Source of the DNA: Acanthosoma haemorrhoidale
Taxonomy: Eukaryota; Arthropoda; Insecta; Hemiptera; Acanthosomatidae
Assembly (NCBI GenBank): GCA_930367205.1
Contig: OV884013.1
Coordinates: 120,443,827 to 120,507,826, forward strand
Length of the DNA stretch: 64,000 nucleotides
Direction of reading: 5' to 3'
How positions within the stretch are numbered: position 1 is the first letter of the stretch; each line of letters opens with the position of its first letter. The translations under genes and the position numbers were made by a program. The notes below the pieces were generated by a model. It had not been told where the DNA came from. It did not search any database and saw only the letters and a program-made list of their open reading frames with translations. Positions 1-9,776 of this stretch are shown piece by piece.

Positions 1-355
1 GCAGGTCACGAGGCCACTACCGTTTCAGTCTCCGAGGAGGATTATAGGGATGAGTGGTGCAGTGCAATGACTGTGCTACAGGATTAGGGTGGTTGGATAG
101 GTTACTATGGAATTTCATGAACTTGGAAGGGATGAGTTCAAGAGTGTAGAGTATATCAAGATCGTTATGAAGGGTTTTGTTGCTGACGTAATAAGGGGTA
201 TTCACTATTGTTCTCAGGACTTTTGATGAAAGGATTGGATACGCTTGATGTTCGGCTTTTTTGCTGTCCCCCATAGCTCTATTCCGTATGTCCAGATTAG
301 CTTAAGTATAACTTAGATGATTAGTAATTTATGTTCTATTGAGAAATGGATGTGC
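1..355 (-). mobile_element. Jockey-like non-LTR retrotransposon family 1, 3' part (runs off window)
   Basis: Read on the minus strand, this encodes the last part of an ORF2-type reverse transcriptase protein, including the stretches VLRTIVNTPYYVSNKTLH and LIPSKFMKFHSNLSNHPNP, followed by the start of a 3' UTR that leaves the window at base 1. The frame is open from 274 to 17 and upstream similarity to longer copies continues to about 355. About fourteen further pieces of the same family lie in this window in both orientations, all sharing this C-terminus or the 3' UTR behind it. The Jockey-type assignment rests on the C-terminal RT phrases seen in the longest copy at 21.6 kb. It is 5'-truncated and cannot move by itself. 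Confidence 0.8.
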
Positions 356-1335
356 TTAATATTGATGTTGATTTTTAATGCTCAATAATTCGTTATCTCG
401 GTAATTCGTAATAAAGCCAATATTTCCCATGGCCAAGGATTCAGTTCCAATACCGTAATAGTTTCATTTATGTTAGAAACAATCCCGTGAAAAAAGAAAC
501 TCTTGCCAGAAGTTGATTTTTAAAAATTGACTTAAGCAGGGACTAGACTTCAAAAGATAAATACAGGCTTTTTGCCTTATAGTGGAACTAATACTTCCTT
601 CTCCTGGAGACCTGCTCTATTGTAATTTTTAACTATCTCAAAACTAATAATGGAATAAGAAGCAGATGGAGAGATGAATACAGTTTCGCTACATTCGAAA
701 CAAAATTATTCTTGCAAGTTAAACTGAATAGATTTAATATTGGCATTTACATTTTCAACGAAAGGATTGCTGGAATAAGAGAAAATTATCCAGAAATAAG
801 TCTCTGATTTTGTTATAAATCATTCTGTATTTTCATGTTTCTAATCGCTAACTAAAATTCAAACATATAACTTCTGATATCGCAGAGCGTACCTTTGGAG
901 TCATGGCCTGTGACCCTAAATATTCAATTTCTGTCTTTGAAAACTATTCTTTTTTTTTTTACACTTCTAAGTGTACATAAAGTCGGTTCGTATAAGTTTT
1001 GACTGGGTCATGAAAAATGTACTGTTCAATATGTTTGTACTTAATACTTCACCTGTGATTTTCTAGAATGGCTCGAACTAATACAATCTTGACTATAAAA
1101 TATAAAATTTGTATAGTAGTAATAAATCAATTGTATATTGTAGTTAATTCCTGATAGATCTTAACACAAACCAACCAAACACTTTCTTTTTTCCACAAAA
1201 TCATTCATGAGTGTATAATTCTGAATATAAATACAATTTATTCAATTCGTTAATTTATTTAAGGATTTTTATGAATGCCTAGTTATATTATTCTATGATC
1301 AGAAGAGTCCTGAACGTCGAAATTTGTATAAATAA
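356..1335. other. AT-rich DNA, no feature recognised
   Basis: No long open frame, RNA gene or repeat copy is visible. There is a short T run near 951-961. Confidence 0.5.
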
Positions 1336-1878
1336 GATATATGAAGCTGAATGTACCATCATTACCTTCACCCTCTGCCGCAAGTCTTGTTATATAATTA
1401 AAAATATGATTCATATTAAAATAATTTACAAAGTTATACTTGAGCTAATCTGGACATACGGAATAGAGCTATGGGGGACAGCAAACAAGTCGAACGTCCT
1501 GAGAACAATACTAAATGCCCCTTAATGCGTCAGCAACAAAACCCTTCATAACGATCTTAATATACCTTACATTCTTGAACTCATCCCTTGCAAGTTCATA
1601 AAATTCCATAGTAACCCTAATCTCCTAGCACACTCATTGCACTGCACCACTCATCCCTATAATCCTCCTCGGAGACTAAAGCGGCAGTGACCTCGTGACC
1701 TGTTATAAATAGTTTTTATTAAAATTCCATGTATGTGGATTTGGGAGGTCTCTGGGCTGTTTGTTAATACTGTATGAATGAGTGAGTGAATGTACATTGT
1801 AAATGAATGAAAACATTTATCACTATTACTTGTTGGCCAAAAAGGCAGATTGTAATTTTATCATAATAAAGTTGTTTT
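1336..1878 (+). mobile_element. Jockey-like family 1, 3' end with AATAAA
   Basis: The plus strand matches the 3' part of family 1: RT C-terminal residues IYKVILELIWTYGIELWGTA (about 1424-1482), then the HCTTHPYNPPRRLKR end of ORF2, then a 3' UTR ending in CATAATAAAGTTG at about 1862-1874. A short piece that recurs in the copy at 21.7 kb (TTCACCCTCTGC, near 1367) is separated from the rest, so this copy carries an internal deletion. Frame breaks in the C-terminal region show it is dead. Confidence 0.8.
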
Positions 1879-2837
1879 TATGAATTAGATATATGTAATT
1901 TTGAGACGTTTAATGCTTACGATTTGTTTTTTTGCGATTATGCCCGATGATTAAGGGAAATATTCAATTTTTGTACAAAAACTATTGCAAACTAAGTAGA
2001 AATTAGATAAAAAATTTCACTTCATCGGGTACAATATACACTTCACAGCTTGTTCTTTTGATGTATGTTTATACCATACTGTTTAATTGAGAACTCGGAG
2101 TTTGAGGTCACTGTATTTGTTTAAATGTTGAGTCAATTAGATCGCCAAGATCCGGACAGGTCGTTCCTCTGATTAGTACATTCTGGCGACGGACGACGAG
2201 CCAATACACACCGGTGGTAACAATGAAACCAGACCATTTGGCCCAATTCCATTGTCCGATAATGCTGCACTATTGTGGTGGGCCGCGCTGGAGCTATTGT
2301 GCCGATATTGTCCCATTATTGTCGAGATTTACGACAACTATTCCTGTATGTTATATCATCGACAGGGCGGTTTGCTCCGATATCACTTAGTTCTGGAACA
2401 TTCCTCTTGGGAAAAGTGAAAGAGGAACAGAATCGGCGGGAATTAAAAGTTGTGGGGGAGCCGCTGTCTGGGGATGGGGGAATCTATTGGTGTGAGGGGG
2501 GGGGGGGGAGAGAAATGGTGCGGAAAAGCCCTCTCGGAAAACTTAAATGAAAATTTTCTAATGCTCCAGTTCAGTTTATAAAGCGAATTTCTACGATTCC
2601 TCTTTCGTTGGCCACAAACAAATATTTCTTCGTCCTTCAATATAATACCAGCTTATTTTTTAGCCAGAAATCAATGTAGTTTTAATGAATTTCAATGAAT
2701 ATAAATAGTCTTTCAACAGACCAAGAAACAAATTTTTCAAATTTACTTTGAGTGTTGCCCACTAAAAACACCATATACTATAATATAATTCGAAATTTTC
2801 AATGCTATCAAAGGGATAGCTGGTGTTTTATTATATA
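1879..2837. other. Intergenic DNA with an ATTGT cluster and a G run
   Basis: No gene is recognised. Positions 2220-2322 hold six ACAAT/ATTGT words, and 2496-2508 is a run of 13 G. The open frames here (2275-2550 plus and 2443-2640 minus) cross this G-rich tract and resemble no known protein. Confidence 0.45.
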
Positions 2838-4314
2838 CACTGACAGGCAAAAAATTGCACCCACTTGTAAAAAAATTGTAAATAATACATGGTAATTGTA
2901 TATAATACTTATTATTTATTTAATTTATAAAATAAGGTTTTTAACGTTTATTAAATGAGTCTTTGTTTAAAAATTTTAAATCAAAATGTGAACTGCTAAG
3001 AAACATGAAAAAAAAAATTGAAAAATAACCATTTTTATCCTAAAAGAAATTAATGACAGGATTATTTAATAGCGCATATTTCCTCCTCTTGCCTTTATTA
3101 CTTCTTGAAGACGCCTCGGCATACTTTCCACCAGTCGGGAAATGTCCCTTTGCTGGAGGTTAGCCCATTCTTCCCGAAGAGCCCTTTCAAGGTCCGGCAG
3201 TGTATCAGGAAGTGCTGAACGGGCTCTTATTCGTCTTCCGAGGTTATCCCATAAATCGTCGACGGGGTTCAAATCTGGAGAACGTACTGGCCAGGCTAAG
3301 ACCTCAATGTTGTGATGATGAAGGAACGTCTGTACTATGCGAGCGACATGTGGACGTGCATTAGAAATGAATGATCGCTGATTTCGATGAGGACAGGCAA
3401 CACATGAGGTTCCAAAATCTCATCTACATAGCGAGAGGCCTTCAAAGACCCTCCACGAACAACAACCAATTCTGTGCGGCACTCCATTGAAATCCCAGCC
3501 CACACCATTAAGGAACCACGTTGAAAAGGTTGGTTGTTGGTGAAATTACAGGCTGCATACCTTTCATTTCTTCTTCTCCACACCTTTTCACACCTGTCTG
3601 GAGATCGTAGAGCAAATCTAGATTCATCTGTAAAAAGTTCAGCACACCATTCGTCAATAGTCCAATGACTGTGTTCCCGAGCATTGCCAGCCGTGTAACT
3701 CTGTGAGTTCTGATCAATTCTGGACCTCTTACTGGGCGAAAAGCCATTAGTCCGTAATCATTTAATCTTCTCCGAGTAAGGTGCCGGTTTCGTAAAATTC
3801 TTAAAGTAAGAAACCGGTCATCCTGTGGTTCTGTTGCCCTGGGCCGTCCAGAACCGCTCCTTCTATGGTGAGACCTAGTTTCTCGAAAACGCCTGACGGC
3901 GTCTCGTAGAGTTTCATAGGGAACTCTGATGGCATTAGCTGCATATCTAATGGCACGTCCATCATCAATCAGTGCCACACCACGTGCAACATCCTCAGCA
4001 CGAAGAGGCATTTTTAAACTTAAAATTGAGAAAATTAAAATATCGAAGCCGAAAACTAAGACATTTGCTGCACCAGAACGCAAATGACACTGAATAAACA
4101 ATTTTAATTCCATGGAAAGTAAACATTGGGAACGACAGTCCTTTAATTGAGTTAAGGATTATGGGTTACTATCATCTATATTGACATTTATAATTGAAAA
4201 CAAATAAAAAAAATATATATTTATTTATAAAAAAAATTGACCAATCCAAAGCAGAAATATTTTGAGATGAAAACATGAAAAAATCAGGTGGGTGGAATGT
4301 TTTGCCTGTCAGTG
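2838..4314 (-). mobile_element. Tc1-like DNA transposon, complete ends, decayed transposase
   Basis: The ends are inverted repeats: CACTGACAGGCAAAA starts at 2838 and its complement ends at 4314, extending to about 27 bp with two mismatches. A TA dinucleotide lies directly outside each end (2836-2837 and 4315-4316), as expected for Tc1/mariner target duplication. The 1477-bp length fits a standard Tc1 element. The transposase reads on the minus strand and is broken. The right end lies about 200 bp from the 3' end of the PPP2R3C-like gene, so it may sit in or just beyond that gene's 3' flank. Confidence 0.93.
3066..4011 (-). pseudogene. Tc1-like transposase pseudogene
   Basis: The likely start is the ATG at 4011 (MPLRAEDVARGVALIDDG), followed by a helix-turn-helix DNA-binding region with a GRPR-like hook (SGSGRPRATEPQ). 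After a frameshift the catalytic domain continues in another frame with FTDESRF, whose Asp fits the first catalytic residue, then RRNERYAACNF and LMVWAGIS. A further frame change leads to NARPHVARIVQTF and SPDLNPVDDLWDNLGRRIR. The Asp expected just before NARPH reads as Ser here. The third catalytic position is Asp (NPVD) where Tc1 proteins usually have Glu, with 34 residues between the two sites. The protein ends at 3066. The frameshifts and the missing second Asp make it non-functional. Confidence 0.9.
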
Positions 4315-4513
4315 TATTATTTTAATTGTATTTTTAACACCAAAAAAAAAAAAAAAAAATGTCTGCAACTTAAAACTTCATGCAGTGGAAAGTTTTATCA
4401 CAACTCAAATGGTATGCTTAATTTTTGAATGGCCTGCTATTAGATATCTTACAGCTGCTGCTATGAGAGGGATGCATGAAACGAATAAACTTTTTTCTGT
4501 TCAAAACTGGCAA

Positions 4514-4519
4514 TTTATT
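4514..4519 (-). promoter_or_regulatory. Polyadenylation hexamer overlapping the stop codon
   Basis: On the minus strand the TAA stop (4520-4518) runs directly into AATAAA at 4519-4514. If used, the 3' UTR of the PPP2R3C-like gene would be only about 10-30 nt. A later AATAAA-like site nearer the Tc1 element could be used instead. Confidence 0.45.
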
Positions 4520-5837
4520 AGTTATATTTTCTGTTCTCATAATTCCAAAATTCACTGAGATCTGTTAAAATACTGACGAAGTATTCTGTTTGATCGCTGT
4601 TCATCAAATCCTGGACTGTGATCTTGGATGGGTCAGCAGGCCCTACCATGTCGAATAGTTCGTCTTTGACGTCCTCGAAGCGGATCGGCTCCTCTTGGTG
4701 CTTCTCCATCTTCTGCTGAACACCCCTGAAGAAATAGTTCAAATCGAAACCGTCTAAGTAACCCTTTCCGTCTATGTCGATGATCTTGAAGAAGTATCGA
4801 ATGGCTTGAGGTTCCCTTCTGTTCTCAAGAGCAAGAACCAAGTCCAAATAGCCTTTGTAGTCCATCTCTCCGTCATAGGTGAGTCGCTCCTGGAACACTC
4901 TCTCGATGAACACTTCCGTCATAGTGCCCGTGCCGATCGCTGCCAGCTCGCTCCTGCTCAACATCCCGTTGTTGTCTTTGTCTAAGAACAGGTACTGTCC
5001 GTAGACTTTAAGTGCTGACTCCGCAGAGAACCAGTTGTCCTCCGACGACACCTCCTGTACCTTTTCGTTCCGCAGCATCAACAGGTCGTCCAAGAAGTGG
5101 CTAGCCATGATGTCCTTGAGGCGAATACTCCCTGTCGCCATAGGGTCGAGGAAGAACATGAACTTTCTCACCACAGTGCATACGTAAAATGGGAAGAAGG
5201 CCTTGGTGAGTACGCGCAGTTGCGGACAATCAGGTATTAGGTCGGTAATAAAGCTCTCCAGGTCACACTCCCTCAGGTAACCGTTGCCGACTGTGTCGTA
5301 GACTGACAGCCCTATCCTCGTCTTCTTCAGCCAGGTCTTCCTCATCGCGTAGGTGAATAGTGGTACTATGCCGATTTCGTCCGTGGGGTCCTCCGACTTG
5401 TGCAGCTGGGCGATCACTACCGCTGTGAAGTATTTCTTGCACTTGTAGCTCGCTTTTAAGACCACTTCCTTGAGGCTGGAGTATTTGATCACTTTATCTC
5501 CCCTGGAGCCTTGGAAGCTGTTCTGCTCCAGAAGGGCCTTGAGGGACTCGAGCTCCTCAGTGTTGAGCAAGCTGTCGTCGATCCTCTGCAAAAATTGAGT
5601 CCTTGTTTCCAGCTCCAGCTTGGAGAGTATCGATTCTTCGCCGAAGTCCAGAAGGGTTTTGTGGAATTTAGGAACAACTTTTAAACTGTCATGGCCGAAG
5701 TCGCTGTTACCAGACTTAAATTCATCATAAAAACTTGTAAATAATCCTGATGGGCTGTTTGAAACAGCCAGGTTTCTCTTATCTACATCGCAAATGTTCG
5801 TTGTAACCTTCTGTAGTCCGCCGAGAAGAACATCCAT
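4518..5837 (-). CDS. PPP2R3C: PP2A regulatory subunit B'' gamma-like protein (PPP2R3C/G5PR)
   Basis: A single uninterrupted frame encodes 439 residues, close to the size of animal PPP2R3C proteins. The family binds the PP2A/PP5 phosphatase machinery as a B''-type regulatory subunit with EF-hand folds. Four EF-hand-type loops are visible: D181-D192, D231-D242, a canonical calcium loop DKDNNGMLSRSE at 286-297, and DIDGKGYLDGFD at 354-365. The phrases RIGLSVYDTVGNGYL, FMFFLDPMATGSI and FFKIIDIDGKGYLDGFDLNYFF are typical of the B'' core. The first Met (MDVLLGGLQK) is taken as the start because an AT-rich flank with no further coding begins just upstream. Codons are clearly richer in G/C than the flanks, as expected for a selected gene. 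It has no introns in the window, and the downstream side shows no A tail (a T run on the plus strand would be expected), so a recent retrocopy is not supported. Confidence 0.93.
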   Translation of the reverse strand: MDVLLGGLQKVTTNICDVDKRNLAVSNSPSGLFTSFYDEFKSGNSDFGHDSLKVVPKFHKTLLDFGEESILSKLELETRTQFLQRIDDSLLNTEELESLKALLEQNSFQGSRGDKVIKYSSLKEVVLKASYKCKKYFTAVVIAQLHKSEDPTDEIGIVPLFTYAMRKTWLKKTRIGLSVYDTVGNGYLRECDLESFITDLIPDCPQLRVLTKAFFPFYVCTVVRKFMFFLDPMATGSIRLKDIMASHFLDDLLMLRNEKVQEVSSEDNWFSAESALKVYGQYLFLDKDNNGMLSRSELAAIGTGTMTEVFIERVFQERLTYDGEMDYKGYLDLVLALENRREPQAIRYFFKIIDIDGKGYLDGFDLNYFFRGVQQKMEKHQEEPIRFEDVKDELFDMVGPADPSKITVQDLMNSDQTEYFVSILTDLSEFWNYENRKYN

Positions 5838-6617
5838 GTTTATACTCCTCTTAATTAATTTAACAACTTTATTTATATATTTTAATGTTATATTTACTTA
5901 ATTCATTAGCAAATGCTTGAGTTAAATTCATGTTGTACAATCAACATTTAATAATTAACACATGCTTTAATAGAGAATTAAACTCCTGAATGATAATGTT
6001 GAACTGATCATACCTCGCTGTTATAAATACGCTTAGCAAATAACAGGCATCGGATAAATGCAAGTGAATTATTCCCGGTGCTCTGAGTGGAATTATAAAA
6101 GGCTGATAATGGGGGAGGGCTCAAGGGTTGAGGGGGGAAGATGAGATATTTCCAGCCGCAGTAGCCTGGATGCTCCGTGACAATGATGGATCGGCTCAGT
6201 TGCGCGCAACCATTTATCTTATTAGTGCGAGTTTTCATTAGGCCTCCCCCACCACTTAACAAGGCCGCCACTCACTTATACAATTACATTCTCCTTGTTG
6301 CTAACCAGTTGAACCTATCTTAACTTATTTACATGTATATATAGGAATTTATATATACATCATCATACTCTATATAGTCAACATATATAGGAATGTGTGC
6401 ACTTCTATTAAACCGTTCGGACAGTTATAGGTTTCCCATAAAGAATAGTACAGTTTATTGTCTTTTAAACTATAGAGTTGGACAAATGTAAAATAGCAGT
6501 TGATTGATAACCGTGTGTTGTGGCCACCTCTTAATCGCGAATAATTATAAGTCACCCTCTTCTCGTATCAGACTTTGATTCTATATCATCAAATAATATC
6601 AGAAAATATTATGATTA
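5838..6617. other. 5' flank of the PPP2R3C-like gene
   Basis: This holds the presumed promoter of the minus-strand gene. The first 250 bp are very AT-rich; 6100-6270 is more G/C-rich and contains the 12-bp palindrome GTTGCGCGCAAC at 6199-6210. No TATA box can be assigned with confidence for the minus-strand gene. Confidence 0.4.
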
Positions 6618-6716
6618 TGACGTCAGTGAGAGTAGGGGGAGGAGTGGGGGCCCATCCCCACTTCCTCTGTAGCCGCCTGGTGCGGGCCCACCACCACGAC
6701 TAGCTGGCTATATAAG
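6618..6716 (+). promoter_or_regulatory. Candidate promoter: CRE and TATA box
   Basis: A perfect TGACGTCA (CRE) lies at 6618-6625, followed by a G/C-rich tract and TATATAAG at 6709-6716. Downstream, 6770-6790 is a CT-rich leader, and CAAACCATGG at 6806-6815 has a good insect start context. The frame from 6812 is only 32 codons (MDLHACSC... to 6910) and resembles nothing I know, so a short first exon or a non-coding transcript is equally possible. Function is inference; the two motifs are seen directly. Confidence 0.4.
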
Positions 6717-7204
6717 GTGTGCCAGTTGACCGAATTCGCTTAACTAATCGGACCTTCACTTGGAACATTACTCTCTGCTCTCTCTCTGCACTGGCGCTTG
6801 CTACTCAAACCATGGACTTGCATGCTTGCAGCTGCACTGATGTTTCAAGATTTGGCCTTCTCATTTATGAAAAGCTCTGGATCTCTCTTCCTAACCTCGC
6901 TATGTTTTAGTCCGGCGTTGTCAGACCCACACCTTCCTAGTGAGAATCTCTGCCTTCGTCTCGCTAAAAGTAGTACCTCCTTGGGAGAGACCTCTTAGAT
7001 GGAAGTGGGATCTTTGCTGATGAACACACACTCAAGAAAATCGGTCGGAACTTTGTCCATCTATAAATTTGTTAATCCTAAGCTCAAACTAAATACTCAA
7101 ACAAATACATGTAGTCATATTTCACACTTTTACATTAATTATGAACTAAATTAATTTTTACGATTAAATTAATTAGTGATCCATAATTAATTTTTTAAAT
7201 TAAA

Positions 7205-7480
7205 TTGTACGATTTTCGCTACAATTAGACATGCTTGACTGCGTCATTGTACGATTTTCCCTATAATTTGACTCATACTTGACTGCGCCATTGTAAGATT
7301 TTTGCTACAATTTGACTCAATCTTGACAGCGCCGTTGTACGATTTTTGCTACAATTTGACTCCTTCTTGACTGCGCCATTGTAAGATTTTTGCTACAATT
7401 TGACTCCTTCTTGACAGCGCCATTGTAAGATTTTTGCTACAATTTGACTCCTTCTTGACAGCGCCGTTGTACGATTTTTG
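7205..7480. repeat. Tandem array, 44-bp unit, about 6 copies
   Basis: Units of 44 bp carry GATTTTTGCTACAATTTGAC followed by CTTGACWGCGCCRTTGTA. The first two units have diverged most (TCGCTAC, CCCTATA). Each unit contains TTGTA about ten bases upstream of TACAA, so every unit can form a short hairpin. Confidence 0.9.
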
Positions 7481-8293
7481 ACTGTACTTATTATGTTAGC
7501 CTTGACTTATAACTAAATACTATTTCTTTCCCTAGTCCCTTAGAGCGTGTATATGTTATTTATAGGTATTTCCAATTAGGCAGCATTAAAAGGTGTGAGC
7601 GGTGTCTACATTTTAATGGCTACGAGTGTATGTTGTGTAATTATCTCAGGGTCAGGGCACACCATAGTTATTCACAGCCTTCTATGGCGAGAAACTTGGT
7701 TCAATTTGTTATCAACAATTTTCTGTCGTGATTTTAACTATTATTTTCCGTATTTGAATAAACAGTTCTCAACAAAATTATATATATATTTTTTTTTTCC
7801 CCCAATCCCCTCAAAAAAGGTAAAACTTTTATTGACTATAGGTTCTTAGGCGAATCTATTTACATACTACATTTTATATGTCCTGTGCTGTCGGTACACT
7901 CTATATTAGGTCTCAATCGGTTATGTAATTATATTTCATTCTATACATCACGTCTTATGACTTGTAACTAATATTAAAGTTTCCGGGAGGGTTATAGCTG
8001 TTTTTTTCCCCAGCAGTTTTCAAGATTTCTAACAGGCTATTTATTTCTTGAGCTTGATACATTTATTCCCTGGCTTGTGTTTTGATTTGTATTTATTCTC
8101 GCTTTTTTCTTTAGCTTTTGCTATATTTTTCTTACGAATGCTTTTGGACAAAGCACACGTAATGTAACACTCAACACGAAGTAAATGTTGTGATGTAAAC
8201 CTCAGTCATTGTTACCATTGTATGAATGAATATTCCAAAACAAAGCTAGTTGAGGCTGCACATTGTTGAATGGTAATCATAATAGAACTTATG
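7481..8293. other. AT-rich DNA, no gene recognised
   Basis: Nothing gene-like is seen. A 20-bp stretch near 7847-7866 (AGGCGAATCTATTTAC) matches the antisense of the family 2 3' tail and may be a remnant. Confidence 0.4.
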
Positions 8294-8658
8294 TATTGTG
8301 ATATATGTTCTCATTCATACCATATTCTTCATCCACTTGCTCATTCCAACAGTGTTTACAAACAGCCTAGATACATACCAAATCATCATTGTACCAATCT
8401 TCCTCGCATGTGAAAGAAGAAGCGGAGTCTTGGGAAGAGTCCCCGATGCTACTCCGTCAGCCGCGTCACTGGATAAGCTCCAGCGGAGGCTGACCAATAG
8501 CGCGAGAGCCACATACGCTCAGGACATGATTGGGAAAGTGGCCATTGCCAGGACTTGTGTCTGTCACGCATTTATAGCAGGTCACGAGACCACTGCCGCT
8601 TGAGTCTCCGAGGAGGATTATAGGGTTGGTGAAGTGCAATGACTGTGCTAGGGGATTA
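8294..8658 (-). mobile_element. Jockey-like family 1, 3' UTR fragment
   Basis: The minus strand holds the family 1 3' UTR and the very end of ORF2; both ends are truncated (the AATAAA end is missing). A long frame on the opposite strand (8298-8603) is antisense to the element and is not treated as a gene. Confidence 0.75.
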
Positions 8659-9107
8659 TTATTGCAATGGTTTTGTTCCTAATAAAATATTGAGTCTGAT
8701 AAATTTCTATTATTATTTTTCACTTTGGCATGTACTCAATTTTTTTTTTAGCGAATCAATATAGAGGTTATGTTTCCGTTTATAAAGTATATTGTTCTGG
8801 CAGCTTTCTCTTCATCCCTTTAAAATTCTACACTGAGCAGATGGACCTCACCTTAAAGTCATGAAGGTGTTTCATGAAAAAAATATACCGGTTAAAATAT
8901 TCCGGACAAGTGCTGGCCTAAGTAGGCTTTGAGGGAGGAGTGGGGGCAGAGGCAACGAGACCGCACTGCTGGTCCAATATCCACCCTTCAGGATCATCCC
9001 CTAATATTTATTCGTTTATCCTTTGTTTATTTTTATATTAATATTAATTTATATAGACGTCGTCTCCCCTTTATTGTTTTTATTTCGAAACTTGAAGGTA
9101 CATTATA
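8659..9107. other. No feature recognised
   Basis: AT-rich sequence between two transposon copies, with a somewhat G/C-richer patch at 8930-9000. Nothing gene-like is seen. Confidence 0.4.
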
Positions 9108-9740
9108 AAGGGTGTCCCATAATTAACGCAAGATTTGATTTAAATAAAAACACACAATTTTTAGTATTTTTGTTGTTATTTTTTTATTGAATTATAAAGT
9201 AAATAGGATAGGGTTATTTATGGAATAACACATCAGGCAAATAGACTCCACGACTTTGCTGGCACATACGCATTCTTTTGTCGAAATTTTCCATGACCAT
9301 TTGGCATAAATGTGGTTGAATTTCGTTGATGCAGCGTTAAATTTCCTCTTTTAATGCACGGCTGGATGTGAGCTTGTTGACATACACCTTTGACTTCAAA
9401 TAACTCCATAAAAAGAAATCTAAAGGTGTTAAATCACACGATCTAGGGGGCCAATTCTGATCACCATAACGAGAGAGTACACGGCCTGGAAATGTCTCAT
9501 GCAGTATTTGAATTGTTTCATGGGCTGTATGGCATGTGGCACCATCATGTTGAAACTACATATTGGCCACATCAATATCATCTAAATTAACTCTCACGCA
9601 CTGCTTCGATGTTGACATTTGAACGCCTTGTTTTTGGACGACCAGTGAGTTTAGTGTCTCCAACTGATCCAGTCTCCCTAAATTTTTCAATTAATCTCTT
9701 CACAGTTGATAAAGTCAAAACACTATCTAGGACACCCTTT
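9108..9740 (-). mobile_element. DD41D mariner-type element, extra internal deletion
   Basis: Both ends carry the GGGTGTCCC terminal motif (9111-9119; inverted at the right end, with GTCC for GTCCC). The minus strand holds transposase remnants: the C-terminal region, the ATCHTAHETIQ stretch, and the SRSNVN... piece. The N-terminal coding part has been lost: the sequence goes from the helix-turn-helix coding region straight to the right end near 9726. Frameshifts are numerous. Confidence 0.85.
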
Positions 9741-9776
9741 AGTTACTTTAATCAGTTTCAATAAATCCATAACATT

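Noticed and set aside
5489..5677. 62-codon minus-strand frame inside the PPP2R3C-like gene
   Set aside because: It is a shadow in another frame of the clearly coding PPP2R3C-like sequence.
8298..8603. 101-codon plus-strand frame, with similar frames at 13596, 22144, 37531, 49466, 53937, 62163 and 63668
   Set aside because: All lie antisense to family 1 retrotransposon 3' ends; the sense-strand match to ORF2 and the 3' UTR explains them.
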